Shown here: piece by piece, positions 51,597-60,447 of the stretch | Layout: each line of letters starts with the position of its first letter | How positions within the stretch are numbered: position 1 is the first letter of the stretch | Source: Myxococcales bacterium 68-20 | GTDB lineage: Bacteria; Myxococcota_A; Polyangia; Polyangiales; Polyangiaceae | DNA: 64,000 bases | Reading direction: 5' to 3' | Assembly (NCBI GenBank): GCA_001899635.1 | Contig: MKVQ01000005.1 | Span: 186,001-250,000, forward strand | Notes under the pieces: generated by a model | Databases searched by the model: none | What the model was told of the DNA's origin: nothing | What the model saw: only the letters and a program-made list of their open reading frames with translations | Program-made: the position numbers and the translations under genes

Positions 51597-51854
51597 ATGT
51601 CCGCGCGTGCGCATCTCGGCTTGCGGCTATCCGGCTTGCTCCTGCTGCTCGCGGTGACAGTCTGGCCGCGCTCGCGAGGCGAGCACCATGATCGCGCGGT
51701 CGCTGGCGTGGCAACGCCGGCACACCTCGCCGTGACGACCGCCGCCCGCCTCGAGGTCGACGAAGCCCCACGCCCGCGCGCGGCACGAGCCGCCGACGAC
51801 TCGGATGACGGCGACCTCGATGCACCGGTCGTCGAGCCAGACATCCTTCATTGA
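51597..51854 (+). CDS. Small secreted protein
   Basis: 85 residues. MSARAHLGLRLSGLLLLLAV followed by TVWPRSRGE is a signal peptide or membrane anchor; the rest is polar and ends acidic (ADDSDDGDLDAPVVEPDILH). Codon third positions are strongly G/C, as in the neighbours, which favours this strand over an antisense frame in the same place. No obvious ribosome binding site. Function unknown. Confidence 0.45.
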   Translation: MSARAHLGLRLSGLLLLLAVTVWPRSRGEHHDRAVAGVATPAHLAVTTAARLEVDEAPRPRAARAADDSDDGDLDAPVVEPDILH

Positions 51855-52005
51855 AATCCATCACTTAGCCAACCATGACGCCCGGCGCTCATGCTCGAGC
51901 TCGAGGGGAGGTCTCGGATGCACCGCATTCGTCGGCCGACGCATCCCCTGAGAGAAGACGGTGGACGCCCTCGCCGGAGTGTACCTACGCTCCGTCTGCC
52001 CGGCG

Positions 52006-53004
52006 ATGCGCCTCCTCGTACTCTCTCGAAACGCGAGTCTCTATTCGACGAGCCGTCTCGTGCTCGCTGCCCGGTCGCGCGGTCACGAAGTGACCGTTGC
52101 GGATCCGCTCCACTTCCAGGTGGTGATCTCACGCGGTCGTCCGGCGATGTTCCTCGGCGACCGGCTGCTCCCGGCGGTCGACATGGTGCTGCCTCGAATC
52201 GGCGCGTCGATCACGAACTACGGGCTCGCGGTCGTCCGCCAGTTCGACCTGATGGGGATCCCGGTCCTCAACAACGCGATCGCAATCGCCCGCTCACGCG
52301 ACAAGCTCCGCGCGATGCAGCTGCTCACGAAGAAGGACATCGACGTCCCGAAGACCGTGTGCGCCCGCACGCCGGACTCGGTCGACGCCGCCCTCGACTT
52401 CATCGGCGGCACGCCTGCGATCGTGAAGCTCCATCAGGGCACGCAGGGGATCGGGACGATGATCGCCGATACCCCGCAGGCGGTGACCTCGCTCCTCGAG
52501 ACGCTCTGGGCGATGGGCCAGGACATCATCCTCCAGGAGTACATCGCCGAGTCGAAGGGGCGCGACTACCGCGCGATCGTCGTCGGCGGCAGGGTCATCG
52601 CCGCGATGCGACGACAGGCGAAGAAGGGCGAGTTCCGCTCGAACCTCCACCGCGGTGGCCTCGGCGTGCGCGTGGATCTCCCGAAGGAGTACCGCCAGGC
52701 GGCGATCGCCGCGGCCAAGGTGATGGGCCTCGAGGTCGCGGGCGTCGACATGCTCCAGGGCCGAGACGGTCCGAAGATCCTCGAGATCAACAGCTCGCCC
52801 GGGCTCGAGGGGATCGAGCGTACGAGCGGCATCGACGTCGCCGGAGCGATCATCGGCCACGCAGAGAAGTTCCTCGCGCGCCGGAAGAAGCGGCGCCCGA
52901 GCCGCGATCCCGTCGTCGAGGCCGAGCAGCGCAACACGCGCGTGCGCCCGACGGAGCTCGCGCGCGCGGGCTCGACCGGACGACGCGCCCGAAGCGGCGG
53001 CTGA
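52006..53004 (+). CDS. rimK: RimK-type ATP-grasp ligase (ribosomal protein S6 glutamate ligase)
   Basis: 332 residues. ATP-grasp signatures of RimK: VLPRIGASITNYGLAVVRQF, IARSRDKLRAMQLL, VKLHQGTQGIGTMIADT, LQEYIAESKGRDYRAIVVGG, FRSNLHRGG and LEINSSPGLEGIE. Adds glutamate to the C-terminus of ribosomal protein S6 or related targets. The last 40 residues are a basic extension (RRKKRRPSRDP) beyond the usual end. ATG at 52006; TACGCT lies 14 bases upstream. The crotonase gene follows after 4 bases. Confidence 0.92.
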   Translation: MRLLVLSRNASLYSTSRLVLAARSRGHEVTVADPLHFQVVISRGRPAMFLGDRLLPAVDMVLPRIGASITNYGLAVVRQFDLMGIPVLNNAIAIARSRDKLRAMQLLTKKDIDVPKTVCARTPDSVDAALDFIGGTPAIVKLHQGTQGIGTMIADTPQAVTSLLETLWAMGQDIILQEYIAESKGRDYRAIVVGGRVIAAMRRQAKKGEFRSNLHRGGLGVRVDLPKEYRQAAIAAAKVMGLEVAGVDMLQGRDGPKILEINSSPGLEGIERTSGIDVAGAIIGHAEKFLARRKKRRPSRDPVVEAEQRNTRVRPTELARAGSTGRRARSGG

Positions 53005-53008
53005 CGTC

Positions 53009-53776
53009 GTGCTGCGCACCGAGCGGCACGCCGACATCGCCGTCTGGACGGTCGATCGCCCCGAGGCGAAGAACGCGCTCGACCACGCCACGCTCGCCGC
53101 GTTCGTTGCCACGGTGCGCGACGCGGCGAAGGACCGAACGCTCCGCGCCGCCGTGATCGCGGGCGCCGGTGACGTCTTCGTCTCCGGCGGCGATCTGCGG
53201 GAGCTCCGGTATCGCAGCTCGGCCGAGGACGCCGAACACCTGAGCGACGCCGGCTTCGCGCTCACCTCGGCGATCGGCGAGCTTCCCTTCCCCGTCATCG
53301 CCGCAATCGAAGGTCCGGCGATCGGCGGCGGAGCCGAGCTTGCGGTCGCTTGCGACCTGCGCATCGCCGACGTTGCCGCGCGCATCTCCTTCAAGCAGGT
53401 GCGAATGGGCGTGACGACGGCGTGGGGCACCGTCCCGCGCTTGACCGCGCTCGTCGGCGCAGGGGCCGCGGCGCGCCTCCTCTACACCGGACAGGACATC
53501 TCCGCGACCGAGTGCAGGCGACTCGGCCTGGTCGACGAGGTCACCGACGAGGGCCAGGCCCATGCGACGGCCCTCGCCTGGGCCGCCGACATCGCGCGGG
53601 GCTCCCCGAAGGCGGTCGCCGAGACGAAGCGCCTCCTCCGCGAGGCGACGACCACCGCTCGCAACGTGCGCGCGCTCGAACGACAGGCGTTCATCGACAC
53701 CTGGAGCGGCCCGGACCACAGCGACGCGATCGAAGCGTACTTCGAGCGCCGGCCTCCGCGCTGGCAGGCTCGCTGA
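53009..53776 (+). CDS. Enoyl-CoA hydratase/isomerase (crotonase) family protein
   Basis: 255 residues starting at a GTG. The oxyanion-hole blocks VIAGAGDVFVSGGDLREL and AIEGPAIGGGAELAVACDLR are intact. At the place where hydratases have their first catalytic glutamate (F-x-x-x-E) this protein reads FKQVRMG, so the acid appears to be replaced by Arg; this points away from plain enoyl-CoA hydration towards another crotonase reaction. Co-transcribed with rimK by spacing, though the functional link is unclear. Confidence 0.87.
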   Translation: MLRTERHADIAVWTVDRPEAKNALDHATLAAFVATVRDAAKDRTLRAAVIAGAGDVFVSGGDLRELRYRSSAEDAEHLSDAGFALTSAIGELPFPVIAAIEGPAIGGGAELAVACDLRIADVAARISFKQVRMGVTTAWGTVPRLTALVGAGAAARLLYTGQDISATECRRLGLVDEVTDEGQAHATALAWAADIARGSPKAVAETKRLLREATTTARNVRALERQAFIDTWSGPDHSDAIEAYFERRPPRWQAR

Positions 53777-53906
53777 GCCCCTCTTCCTGTCGTCGAGAAG
53801 AGCCGCGCACTCGATTGGAATAGAGCGGTGACGGCGCTTCCCGAGCACCGTCGACCGCCGCCACGGTCACCTTTCCTCGCGCCCGCGGCTCAGGCAGAGT
53901 GCGGCC

Positions 53907-55250
53907 GTGAACCGCTTGTTCGGAACGTCTGCTTGGACAGCGTCGGCTCGTCGTCTCCCGGTCGTCATCGCCCTGCTCGCGGCGCTCGGCATGGCGTGCC
54001 GCCGTCCGGCCCCGAGCGAGACGGAGACGCAGAAGCCGGATACGCCGGAGGCGAGCGCGGCGAGCGCGGCGGTCGCGACGGACGCGGCGGTCGCGACAGG
54101 TACGTCCGACCCTCGCGACGGAGGAATCGCGACGACGGCCTCCAGCCCGACGCCCGAGCCCCCCGAGCCCGCGCTCGAGGGAGCACTGTTCACGAAGCAG
54201 GTCCAGGCGGCCTTTCGCGTCGCGGGTTGCGGCGGCGACGATTCGTTCATCCCGGCGCACATCGACAAGGAGCTGGTCGATGCGCACTGCGCGACGCTGA
54301 CGAGCAGCTACGACGAGTACAGGCGTGAGTGGCTCGACGTCGCCGTGCCCTTCATCGCGAAGCTGCGACCGGCGGAGCTCCCGACCACGGTCGTCTACCC
54401 GTTCGGCGGTGGCGATCTCGTGAGCGCACTCGCGACGTTCCCCGACGCGACGGAGATCACCACCATCTCGCTCGAGATCGCCGGCGACGTCCGTGCGATC
54501 GACAAGGCCGACAAGAAGCGCCTCGGCTCCGAGCTCACGCAGCTCCGCGATCACCTCGGGAAGCTCTTTCTCAAGGCGCATAGCCGCACCGTCAACCTCG
54601 ACATCGAGACGCACGGCGCCATCCCGGGCGAGGTCGCGTACACCATGGCGGCGCTCGTCATCCACGGGTACGAGCCGATCACGCTTCGCTACTTCGCGTT
54701 TGCGCCCGACGGCTCCGTCGAGTGGCTGACCGAAGAGGCCATCGCGAAGGACCATCGCCGGGGACGCCAGGGCCCGTTCGCGAATGCCGAGATCCGCTTC
54801 CGCAAGCGCGGCGAGTCGAAGGTGAGGGCCCTTCGTCACGTCGCCTTCGATCTCTCCGACGGAAGCCTGAGGAGCGCTCCGTTCCTCCTGAAGCACCTCA
54901 AGGCGAAGGGGAAGGTCGCCGCAATGACGAAGGCGGCGAGCTACCTGCTCTGGGACGACGCGCACTTCTCGGTCATCCGCGACTACCTGATGAAGAACAC
55001 GGACTGGATGATCTCGGACACGACCGGTGTCCCCCCGCGGATCGCGAAGAAGCACGGCTTCGTCCAGGACGTCTACGGCGCCTTCGAGCGGCCCGAGCCG
55101 TTCGGCCCGGTGAACAACGCCGACGCGAAGGCCTACAGCGACCTGTTCAAGACGGCGACTCCGATCTCGTTTCGCTACGGCTACCCGGACGACAAGAGCC
55201 GCGGCCACATCGTCGTGACCCGCAAGCCCGAGGTCGTCGCGAAGCACTGA
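53907..55250 (+). CDS. Large lipoprotein of unknown function
   Basis: 447 residues from a GTG. The lipoprotein signal ends at LLAALGMAC, followed by 65 residues rich in Ala/Thr/Glu/Pro. The 370-residue mature domain contains VVYPFGGGDLVSALATFPDA, TTISLEIAGDV, HGAIPGEVAYTMAALVIHGY and KNTDWMISDTTGVPPRIAKK; it is well conserved in style (balanced composition, buried hydrophobics) but I do not recognise the family. It could be an envelope enzyme. The gene stands alone, with a CAGAGT box 7 bases before the start. Confidence 0.78.
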   Translation: MNRLFGTSAWTASARRLPVVIALLAALGMACRRPAPSETETQKPDTPEASAASAAVATDAAVATGTSDPRDGGIATTASSPTPEPPEPALEGALFTKQVQAAFRVAGCGGDDSFIPAHIDKELVDAHCATLTSSYDEYRREWLDVAVPFIAKLRPAELPTTVVYPFGGGDLVSALATFPDATEITTISLEIAGDVRAIDKADKKRLGSELTQLRDHLGKLFLKAHSRTVNLDIETHGAIPGEVAYTMAALVIHGYEPITLRYFAFAPDGSVEWLTEEAIAKDHRRGRQGPFANAEIRFRKRGESKVRALRHVAFDLSDGSLRSAPFLLKHLKAKGKVAAMTKAASYLLWDDAHFSVIRDYLMKNTDWMISDTTGVPPRIAKKHGFVQDVYGAFERPEPFGPVNNADAKAYSDLFKTATPISFRYGYPDDKSRGHIVVTRKPEVVAKH

Positions 55251-55614
55251 TCGCGCCCCGATCGCACGTCACGAGTTACGTCCGTTCGAGATCCGTCGGC
55301 GCGGGTGGCGGCTCACGAGGGCGCCCGAGCCCGTGATCGCGCCTCACTCGGAACGACGCGATGGGGCTGCAGGCGCGCGTCGGGAACGAGCGCGCAGCCG
55401 CGCGCGCGCTGTGGCGGTTCTGCCCATGCGTGAATCACCGGCTCGAACGCGCTCGTCCGAGGAGTCATGCACTTTCCTCCGACGGTGCAGATGGATCGAC
55501 ATTCGCATCGAACGACACCGAAACGATGCGGTCGATGGCAGCACAGAGCGAGAGGACGCCCGCGACACCGATCGTGCACCGCGGTGATGCTCGCGCGCAG
55601 CTCGAGGAACGCGG
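55251..55614. other. Gene-free stretch before the TPR/Cys-rich operon
   Basis: About 360 bases. The best candidate is a 51-codon minus-strand frame from an ATG at 55468 to 55313 with GGAGGAAA upstream, but its product is arginine-rich and featureless, so I do not call it. Nothing else stands out; the promoter of the 55615 gene presumably lies in the last 100 bases. Confidence 0.35.
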
Positions 55615-56670
55615 ATGAAGCGCGGTACGGCTCTCGCCGCAGCTACGCTCTACCTCGCGTACGGAGCGATCGCTCACGCCGAGCCAAAGGCCGCGAATGA
55701 CGCCCCGTCGGTCGCGCGGGCGCTCTTCTACGAGGCTCGCGCCCTCATGAAGGACGGCAAGTACCAGCTCGCCTGCCCGAAGCTCGAGGAGAGCCTGCGC
55801 CTCGATCACGGCATCGGCACCGAGTTCAACCTTGCAGATTGCAACGAAAAGATCGGGAAGCTGGCAACGGCCTGGTCGGGCTTCCTCAGCGTCGCCGCGA
55901 CCGCGAAGACGCAGAACCAGACGGAGCGAGAGAAGGTCGCCCGGGACCGAGCGGACCACCTCGAGCCGCGTCTGCCGACGCTCGTCATCGATGTCCCCTC
56001 CACAGCCCCGCCCGGGCTCGAGGTGAAGCGCGATGGGGCCGTCGTAGCCGCGACGGACTTCGGACGCGCCGCGCCGGTCGACCCCGGGCCTCACCGGATC
56101 GTGGTCTCGGCGCCTGGAAAGAAGCCATGGCTGGGCACGGTCAACGCGAGCGCGGGGACGCTCGTTCGGATCGCCGTCCCGAGCGCGCTGCTGGACGCTG
56201 CGCCAGTGGCCGACGAGCTGCCCGGGATCGTCACGCCGACGCCGGCCGGCGAGCCCGGCCTGCCACGACAGGCCGTCCTGCCCTTCCCCGCCCCCATCGT
56301 CGAAGAGCCGGGATCGCGGCAGCGAACGATCGCGTGGATCGTCGGTGGCCTCGGGGTGGTGGGCGTCGGCGTCGGCGCGGGCTTCGGCCTCGACTCGCTT
56401 CGGAAGCGCGAACGTTCGAAGGAGCACTGCGTCGCCGATCTGTGTGACGTGGAGGGCGTATCGCTGCGGGACAAGGCGATCCGGAGCGGCAATGTCGCGA
56501 CGGTCGCGACCAGCATCGGAGCCGCGGCGGTCCTCGGCGGCGTCGTCCTCCTGCTCACCGCGCCTCGCGGTTCGGGTCGCAAGGAGGGATCACCGACCAC
56601 GTCGATCCGAGCCGTGCCTCACGTCGCCACCACGGGAGGCGGTATCTCGGTCCAGGGGGTCTTGCCGTGA
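55615..56670 (+). CDS. Secreted/membrane TPR protein with PEGA-like domain
   Basis: 351 residues. Signal peptide (MKRGTALAAATLYLAYGAIA then HA), TPR-like region (ALFYEARALMKDGKYQLACP, FNLADCNEKIGKLATAWSGF), a PEGA-like strand set (GLEVKRDGAVVAATDFGRAA, HRIVVSAPGKKPW), a Pro-rich linker and two hydrophobic segments (TIAWIVGGLGVVGVGVGAGF; VATSIGAAAVLGGVVLLLTA). It has the same plan as the protein at 19988-21028. GAGGA lies 8 bases before the ATG. The next gene overlaps by GTGA. Confidence 0.77.
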   Translation: MKRGTALAAATLYLAYGAIAHAEPKAANDAPSVARALFYEARALMKDGKYQLACPKLEESLRLDHGIGTEFNLADCNEKIGKLATAWSGFLSVAATAKTQNQTEREKVARDRADHLEPRLPTLVIDVPSTAPPGLEVKRDGAVVAATDFGRAAPVDPGPHRIVVSAPGKKPWLGTVNASAGTLVRIAVPSALLDAAPVADELPGIVTPTPAGEPGLPRQAVLPFPAPIVEEPGSRQRTIAWIVGGLGVVGVGVGAGFGLDSLRKRERSKEHCVADLCDVEGVSLRDKAIRSGNVATVATSIGAAAVLGGVVLLLTAPRGSGRKEGSPTTSIRAVPHVATTGGGISVQGVLP

Positions 56671-57578
56671 TCCGCGCGCTGCTCGTTCGCTGCCTCGTCG
56701 TCGCCGCCGTCGTCGCCGGCTGCAACACGATCCTCGACAACCGGCCTGGAACGCTCGACCCGAAGAAGACGACCGGCGGGGCGACGGCGCAGCCGTCGGA
56801 CGACGACCGACGCGACGGTGCCGCGGGCGCACTGACGTGTGCGCCGAGCGAGCACGAGTGCCATGGCCGCTGCGTGGCGGTGAGCGATCCGACCTACGGA
56901 TGCGGCGCTCCCTCGTGCGAGCCCTGTACGGTTCGCCACGGAACGGCCACGTGCGAGGCGAGCCGGTGCGCGGTGCAAGCCTGCGACCAGGGCTACGCCG
57001 ACTGCAACCAAGACCCGACGGATGGCTGCGAGGTCGATCTCTCGAAGGCGACGAGCTGCGGCTCGTGCAACATGACCTGCCCCGCCGCAACGCCCGTCTG
57101 CGCGCCGGCGGACACCTCGTTCCAGTGCGCCACGGGCTGCCCCGCGGACGCGCCCCTCCGCTGCGGGAACGACTGCGTGTCGCCGGTCACCAGCACGAGC
57201 CACTGCGGGGACTGCAACGCGAAGTGCGCCGATGTCGAGCACGCGGACGTCGCGTGCGCGGCCAGCAAGTGCACGTTCACCTGCAAGGCGAGCTATCACG
57301 CCTGTGGCGGCAAGTGCGTGGTCGACACCGATCCGACAGCGTGCGGTCCCAGCTGCACCGAGTGCCCGATACCGACGAACGCCGTCGCGCTCTGCAAGGG
57401 GAACGCGTGCGCCTTCGAGTGCAAGGCCGGGTTCGGCAACTGCAACGACAAGGTCTCGGACGGCTGCGAGGCTAGCTTCGCGACCGATCCATCGAACTGC
57501 GGCGCGTGCGGGAAGGCGTGCGACAGCGGCACCTGCAAGGCCGGCGAGTGCCTGCAGGCCGCCGACGCGGAGCCCTGA
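56667..57578 (+). CDS. Cysteine-rich lipoprotein
   Basis: 303 residues with about 40 cysteines. MIRALLVRCLVVAAVVAGC gives a lipobox at VAGC. The mature protein is a chain of small disulfide-type modules with recurring phrases ADCNQDPTDGCEVD / GNCNDKVSDGCEAS, SCGSCNMTC / HCGDCNAKC / NCGACGKAC, and CHGRC / CGNDC / CGGKC. This is typical of extracellular adhesin-like proteins of Polyangia. The GTG start overlaps the stop of the TPR gene, indicating one operon and perhaps one envelope complex. The 3' end is duplicated downstream. Confidence 0.82.
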   Translation: MIRALLVRCLVVAAVVAGCNTILDNRPGTLDPKKTTGGATAQPSDDDRRDGAAGALTCAPSEHECHGRCVAVSDPTYGCGAPSCEPCTVRHGTATCEASRCAVQACDQGYADCNQDPTDGCEVDLSKATSCGSCNMTCPAATPVCAPADTSFQCATGCPADAPLRCGNDCVSPVTSTSHCGDCNAKCADVEHADVACAASKCTFTCKASYHACGGKCVVDTDPTACGPSCTECPIPTNAVALCKGNACAFECKAGFGNCNDKVSDGCEASFATDPSNCGACGKACDSGTCKAGECLQAADAEP

Positions 57579-57660
57579 GCCGGAAGCGTGCTGGGCGCGG
57601 CAGGCGGCGAGTGCGTGCAAGCCGCCGACGCGGAGCCCTCAGCCGGCAGCGCGCTGGGCG
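57543..57660. repeat. Imperfect tandem duplication of the 3' end of the Cys-rich gene
   Basis: 57543-57597 (GGCGAGTGCCTGCAGGCCGC... onward) and 57606-57660 are the same 55 bases with five substitutions, offset by 63 bases, a multiple of three. The first copy carries the TGA stop; at the matching place the second has TCA. The duplication sits between two convergent genes. Confidence 0.8.
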
Positions 57661-57661
57661 C

Positions 57662-58693
57662 TCAGCGACGGCGCTCGAGCGGCCGCGCGCCCTGCTTCGC
57701 GTCGAACCACGACGTGCGCAGCCGGCGGCGAAGCGCGGAGGCGTAGAGGCAATCGCGCAGGCTGTTCAGCTCGCGCGTCACGGTGCCGTGCGTGAGCTGC
57801 GTTCGAATGCTCACCGCCTCGGCGTTCGTGAGCTCCTCGCGCGAGAGCGTGCCCTCCACCGTCTCGCGCGCGACCGTCACTCCAGCCTGCTCGAGCTCTG
57901 CGAAGAGGCGGCGTGTGTTCGTCTCCGTCGTCCCCGCGGTGAAGTAGGAGACGAGCTTGTGCCGCGACGACATCGGCTTGCCGCGTCCGGCGACCACCCA
58001 GTCGCGAAAGACCTCGGTGTCGGCGTAGAGGGCGTCGAAGAGATAGACCTCGTGGACCTTCACGCCACCGACGCGGACCGCGCAAGCCGCGGCGTGGTAG
58101 CCGCCAGAGTGGGCCGAAACGCAGAGCCGACCAGGCGTCGACCCCGGCTTCGGCGCCGACGCGCCGAGCGCGGCGCGGGCCTCACGGGTGGAGAGCGTGG
58201 CGAGGACGTCGTCGAGCATTCGCGCGAAGGCGCCCTGCGTCTCGAGCTTCCCTGCGGAGGAGTCCGCCGCGAGCGCGGCGAGCTCGGGCACGACGAGGAT
58301 CGCGTTCTGCTTGCTGTCGAAGAGCTGCTCGCGGAGCTGGTGCGCCACCGTCGCGCGCTCGACGGTGGAGTTGTGTCCGTGGAAGTGCACGACGAGCTGA
58401 ATCGCTCCGCCCGGCGCAGGTCGATGATGCTGGGGCACGAAGACGAGCACGGTCGAGTCGCGATGCCACGAGCCCGGCGCCGGAAATGGTGCGTGCTCGA
58501 GCTCCATCATCAACGTCACGCCACGTTCGTCGCTCGTGACACGAGTGATCCGTGAGGCGCCCTTCGATCCCGCCGTCGGCGGCGTGGGCTTCGCCGGCGT
58601 CACATCCGCGCGGGCGGCGGGCGCGACCGCCATGAGTCCGAGCGAAGCGGCGACCGAGAGGAGGGCTCGTCGAGACAGCTGGTGGGACGACAT
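57662..58693 (-). CDS. Tat-exported alpha/beta-hydrolase-like protein
   Basis: 343 residues. The N-terminus MSSHQLSRRALLSVAASLG is a twin-arginine signal. Hydrolase landmarks are LVVHFHGHNSTVERAT (oxyanion HG) and LCVSAHSGGYHAAA (nucleophile elbow S-x-S-x-G in place of the common G-x-S-x-G), then YLFDALYADTEVF. The ATG at 58693 has GGGAGG 7 bases upstream. Likely an extracytoplasmic esterase, lipase or peptidase-like enzyme; the substrate cannot be inferred. Confidence 0.75.
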   Translation of the reverse strand: MSSHQLSRRALLSVAASLGLMAVAPAARADVTPAKPTPPTAGSKGASRITRVTSDERGVTLMMELEHAPFPAPGSWHRDSTVLVFVPQHHRPAPGGAIQLVVHFHGHNSTVERATVAHQLREQLFDSKQNAILVVPELAALAADSSAGKLETQGAFARMLDDVLATLSTREARAALGASAPKPGSTPGRLCVSAHSGGYHAAACAVRVGGVKVHEVYLFDALYADTEVFRDWVVAGRGKPMSSRHKLVSYFTAGTTETNTRRLFAELEQAGVTVARETVEGTLSREELTNAEAVSIRTQLTHGTVTRELNSLRDCLYASALRRRLRTSWFDAKQGARPLERRR

Positions 58694-58836
58694 GATGAAA
58701 CCTCCCACCGACCCTCAGGGAAACGCGGTCGATCGGCCAACTTTTCTCCGAACGCCCCCGCGCTTCAGGAAGGACCTATCGAAGCGCGCAACCGTCCGGT
58801 ACCGGCGAGACCCGACACTCGCCCGCTCCACGTCCT

Positions 58837-59874
58837 CTACGGCGCGTCCCACTCGACGCGCGCCGGCTCGCCGGCGTCGACCGAAGCGACGAGCTGGCCG
58901 ACGTAGAGCACGACGCGTCCCTTCGGCAGGCGCGGAGGCTGACAGGCCGGCTCGGGCCCGCCACCACGCCCGCCGTCGTGCACACCGGGGCCCGACGCAG
59001 CGCGCGCCGCCGAGGAAGCGCCGGAGCTCGCCGCGCCGGAGCTCGCCGCACCGCAGCTCCGATCGAGCCGCTTCGCGATCCGCGGATCGACCGCGAGGCG
59101 GGCTCGAGCCGCGCCGCCCGGCGCGAGGCGAATGCGTGCACTATGCACGCGCGAGAGCGAGGAGCCAGCGTCGAGACCGAGGTCGAAGTCGCCGAGCCCG
59201 AGGGAGCGGAGCACCGACGCAGCGCCAGCATCGATCGGTGGGGCTTCGCCCGGTGAATCGTTCGACGGCGGCTCGAGCACGTAGACGGCCTTCTGCTCCG
59301 ACTCGGCAAGGACGGTGAACGCGAGCTCGGGTCGGCCTGGGTGAAAGCGAAGCGGCACCACGACCGGCACGGTTCCGGCGTTCACGAGCGACAGGACGAC
59401 GTGATCGCCATCGCGCCGCGCTTCCTGGCGAAGCGTTCCGCGACCGCTCGTTTTGGCTGATCCGCCGGTGCGAGCGCCGCCGTCACGCACCTGGACCGAT
59501 GCGTCCTCTTGCATCGCGCGCCACTCGCGCTCGGAGACGGCGCAGCGCGGGTCGACGGCTGCAGCGAGGAGCGAGAGCTCACCGCCTTCGCATGGCGTGT
59601 CGTGGCCGCCCGCGTCGCGTCGCGCTTCGCCCGCGCGAGCCGCGACGCCCCCGGCATCGCGGTCGGCAGCATCCTCGCCGACCGCGACCGAGTCTCCGGA
59701 CGGCGACGGCGACGGCGCAGGCGCGGACGCGGTCGCGGTCGCAGGAGCGCCCCCGGTGCCGTCACCGGCCGAGCCGGGCGCCTCCCTGCGACACCCGGCG
59801 AACAATGTCCCGCTCGAGCCGAGCGCCACGAGTCCGAGCGTGAGCAGTGCGCGAAGCTTCGACGACGCGGTCAC
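58837..59874 (-). CDS. Putative lipoprotein of unknown function
   Basis: 345 residues from a GTG. Signal MTASSKLRALLTLGLVALGS ending SGTLFAGC. A low-complexity Ala/Pro/Ser/Asp linker (residues about 30-95) precedes two folded-looking parts: VVLSLVNAGTVPVVVPLRFH with FTVLAESEQKAVYVLEP, and ARIRLAPGGAARARLAVDPR with RLPKGRVVLYVGQLVASVDA. The beta-rich pattern suggests an immunoglobulin-like fold. Minus-strand -10-like TAGAAG lies 6 bases before the start. Confidence 0.7.
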   Translation of the reverse strand: MTASSKLRALLTLGLVALGSSGTLFAGCRREAPGSAGDGTGGAPATATASAPAPSPSPSGDSVAVGEDAADRDAGGVAARAGEARRDAGGHDTPCEGGELSLLAAAVDPRCAVSEREWRAMQEDASVQVRDGGARTGGSAKTSGRGTLRQEARRDGDHVVLSLVNAGTVPVVVPLRFHPGRPELAFTVLAESEQKAVYVLEPPSNDSPGEAPPIDAGAASVLRSLGLGDFDLGLDAGSSLSRVHSARIRLAPGGAARARLAVDPRIAKRLDRSCGAASSGAASSGASSAARAASGPGVHDGGRGGGPEPACQPPRLPKGRVVLYVGQLVASVDAGEPARVEWDAP

Positions 59875-59880
59875 GCGCTG

Positions 59881-59886
59881 CTTCTA
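59881..59886 (-). promoter_or_regulatory. Candidate -10 element (TAGAAG)
   Basis: GC-TAGAAG on the minus strand ends 6 bases before the GTG at 59874, once more a leaderless arrangement. Confidence 0.4.
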
Positions 59887-59935
59887 GCACGACCGCGAGC
59901 GGCGCTCGGGCACCGCGCTTCCAGCGACCTCCAGC

Positions 59936-60235
59936 CTATGCCGGGGTGCCGTGCTCCGAGCCGGTCCGCGGCGTGGCCAATCGCGGCGGCGGAGGCACCG
60001 GGGCTGCGCACTCGGAGCACGTCCACGAGGTCGCCCGCTGGACGAGCATGCCGGTGATCGTCGCGAGCAAGAGCCAAGCGACGAGGAGCATGAACCCCCA
60101 CCCGGGTCCGATCGCTGCGCCGATACCGAAGAGCAGACTGAAGACCCAGAAGGTCACGATGAGCACCCAGTAGCCGTGGTTGGGCGGCTTCGGTTCGACG
60201 TCCTTGTTGCAAGCCGAACACGGGACGAGCGTCAT
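59936..60235 (-). CDS. Small membrane protein with split CxxC zinc site (LITAF-like layout)
   Basis: 99 residues. PCSACNKDV near the N-terminus and WTCSECAAP after two adjacent hydrophobic segments (WVLIVTFWVFSLLFGIGAAI; WGFMLLVAWLLLATITGMLV) give C-x2-C, membrane hairpin, C-x2-C. This is the layout of LITAF-type proteins, where the two halves join into one zinc ribbon at the membrane face, though sequence similarity is weak. AAGGAG lies 7 bases before the ATG at 60235. Function unknown. Confidence 0.72.
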   Translation of the reverse strand: MTLVPCSACNKDVEPKPPNHGYWVLIVTFWVFSLLFGIGAAIGPGWGFMLLVAWLLLATITGMLVQRATSWTCSECAAPVPPPPRLATPRTGSEHGTPA

Positions 60236-60447
60236 CACTCTGCTCCTTTCGCCAGTGAAGAGACCGATGCATGCGGCGCGCCGACGCTCGTGTGGAGACA
60301 CGGACGAGCACGAGCACGAGCACGGGCATGCGCTCTGCCGTGAGGGGACACGTGACGAAGTGCTCGCAGCCGAACCCGACCTATGAGCACGGTCCTCGGC
60401 TGGACGGACGAGATGCCCGCCCACCGAAGGCCGCTCGCGCTGCGCGA

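Noticed and set aside
51627-51851. Minus-strand small protein with a CxxCH heme-type motif
   Set aside because: No signal peptide to export it for heme attachment and it is antisense to a better small secreted protein candidate on plus.
55313-55468. 51-codon minus-strand gene with GGAGGA before its ATG
   Set aside because: Good ribosome binding site but an Arg-rich, featureless product; not enough to call.
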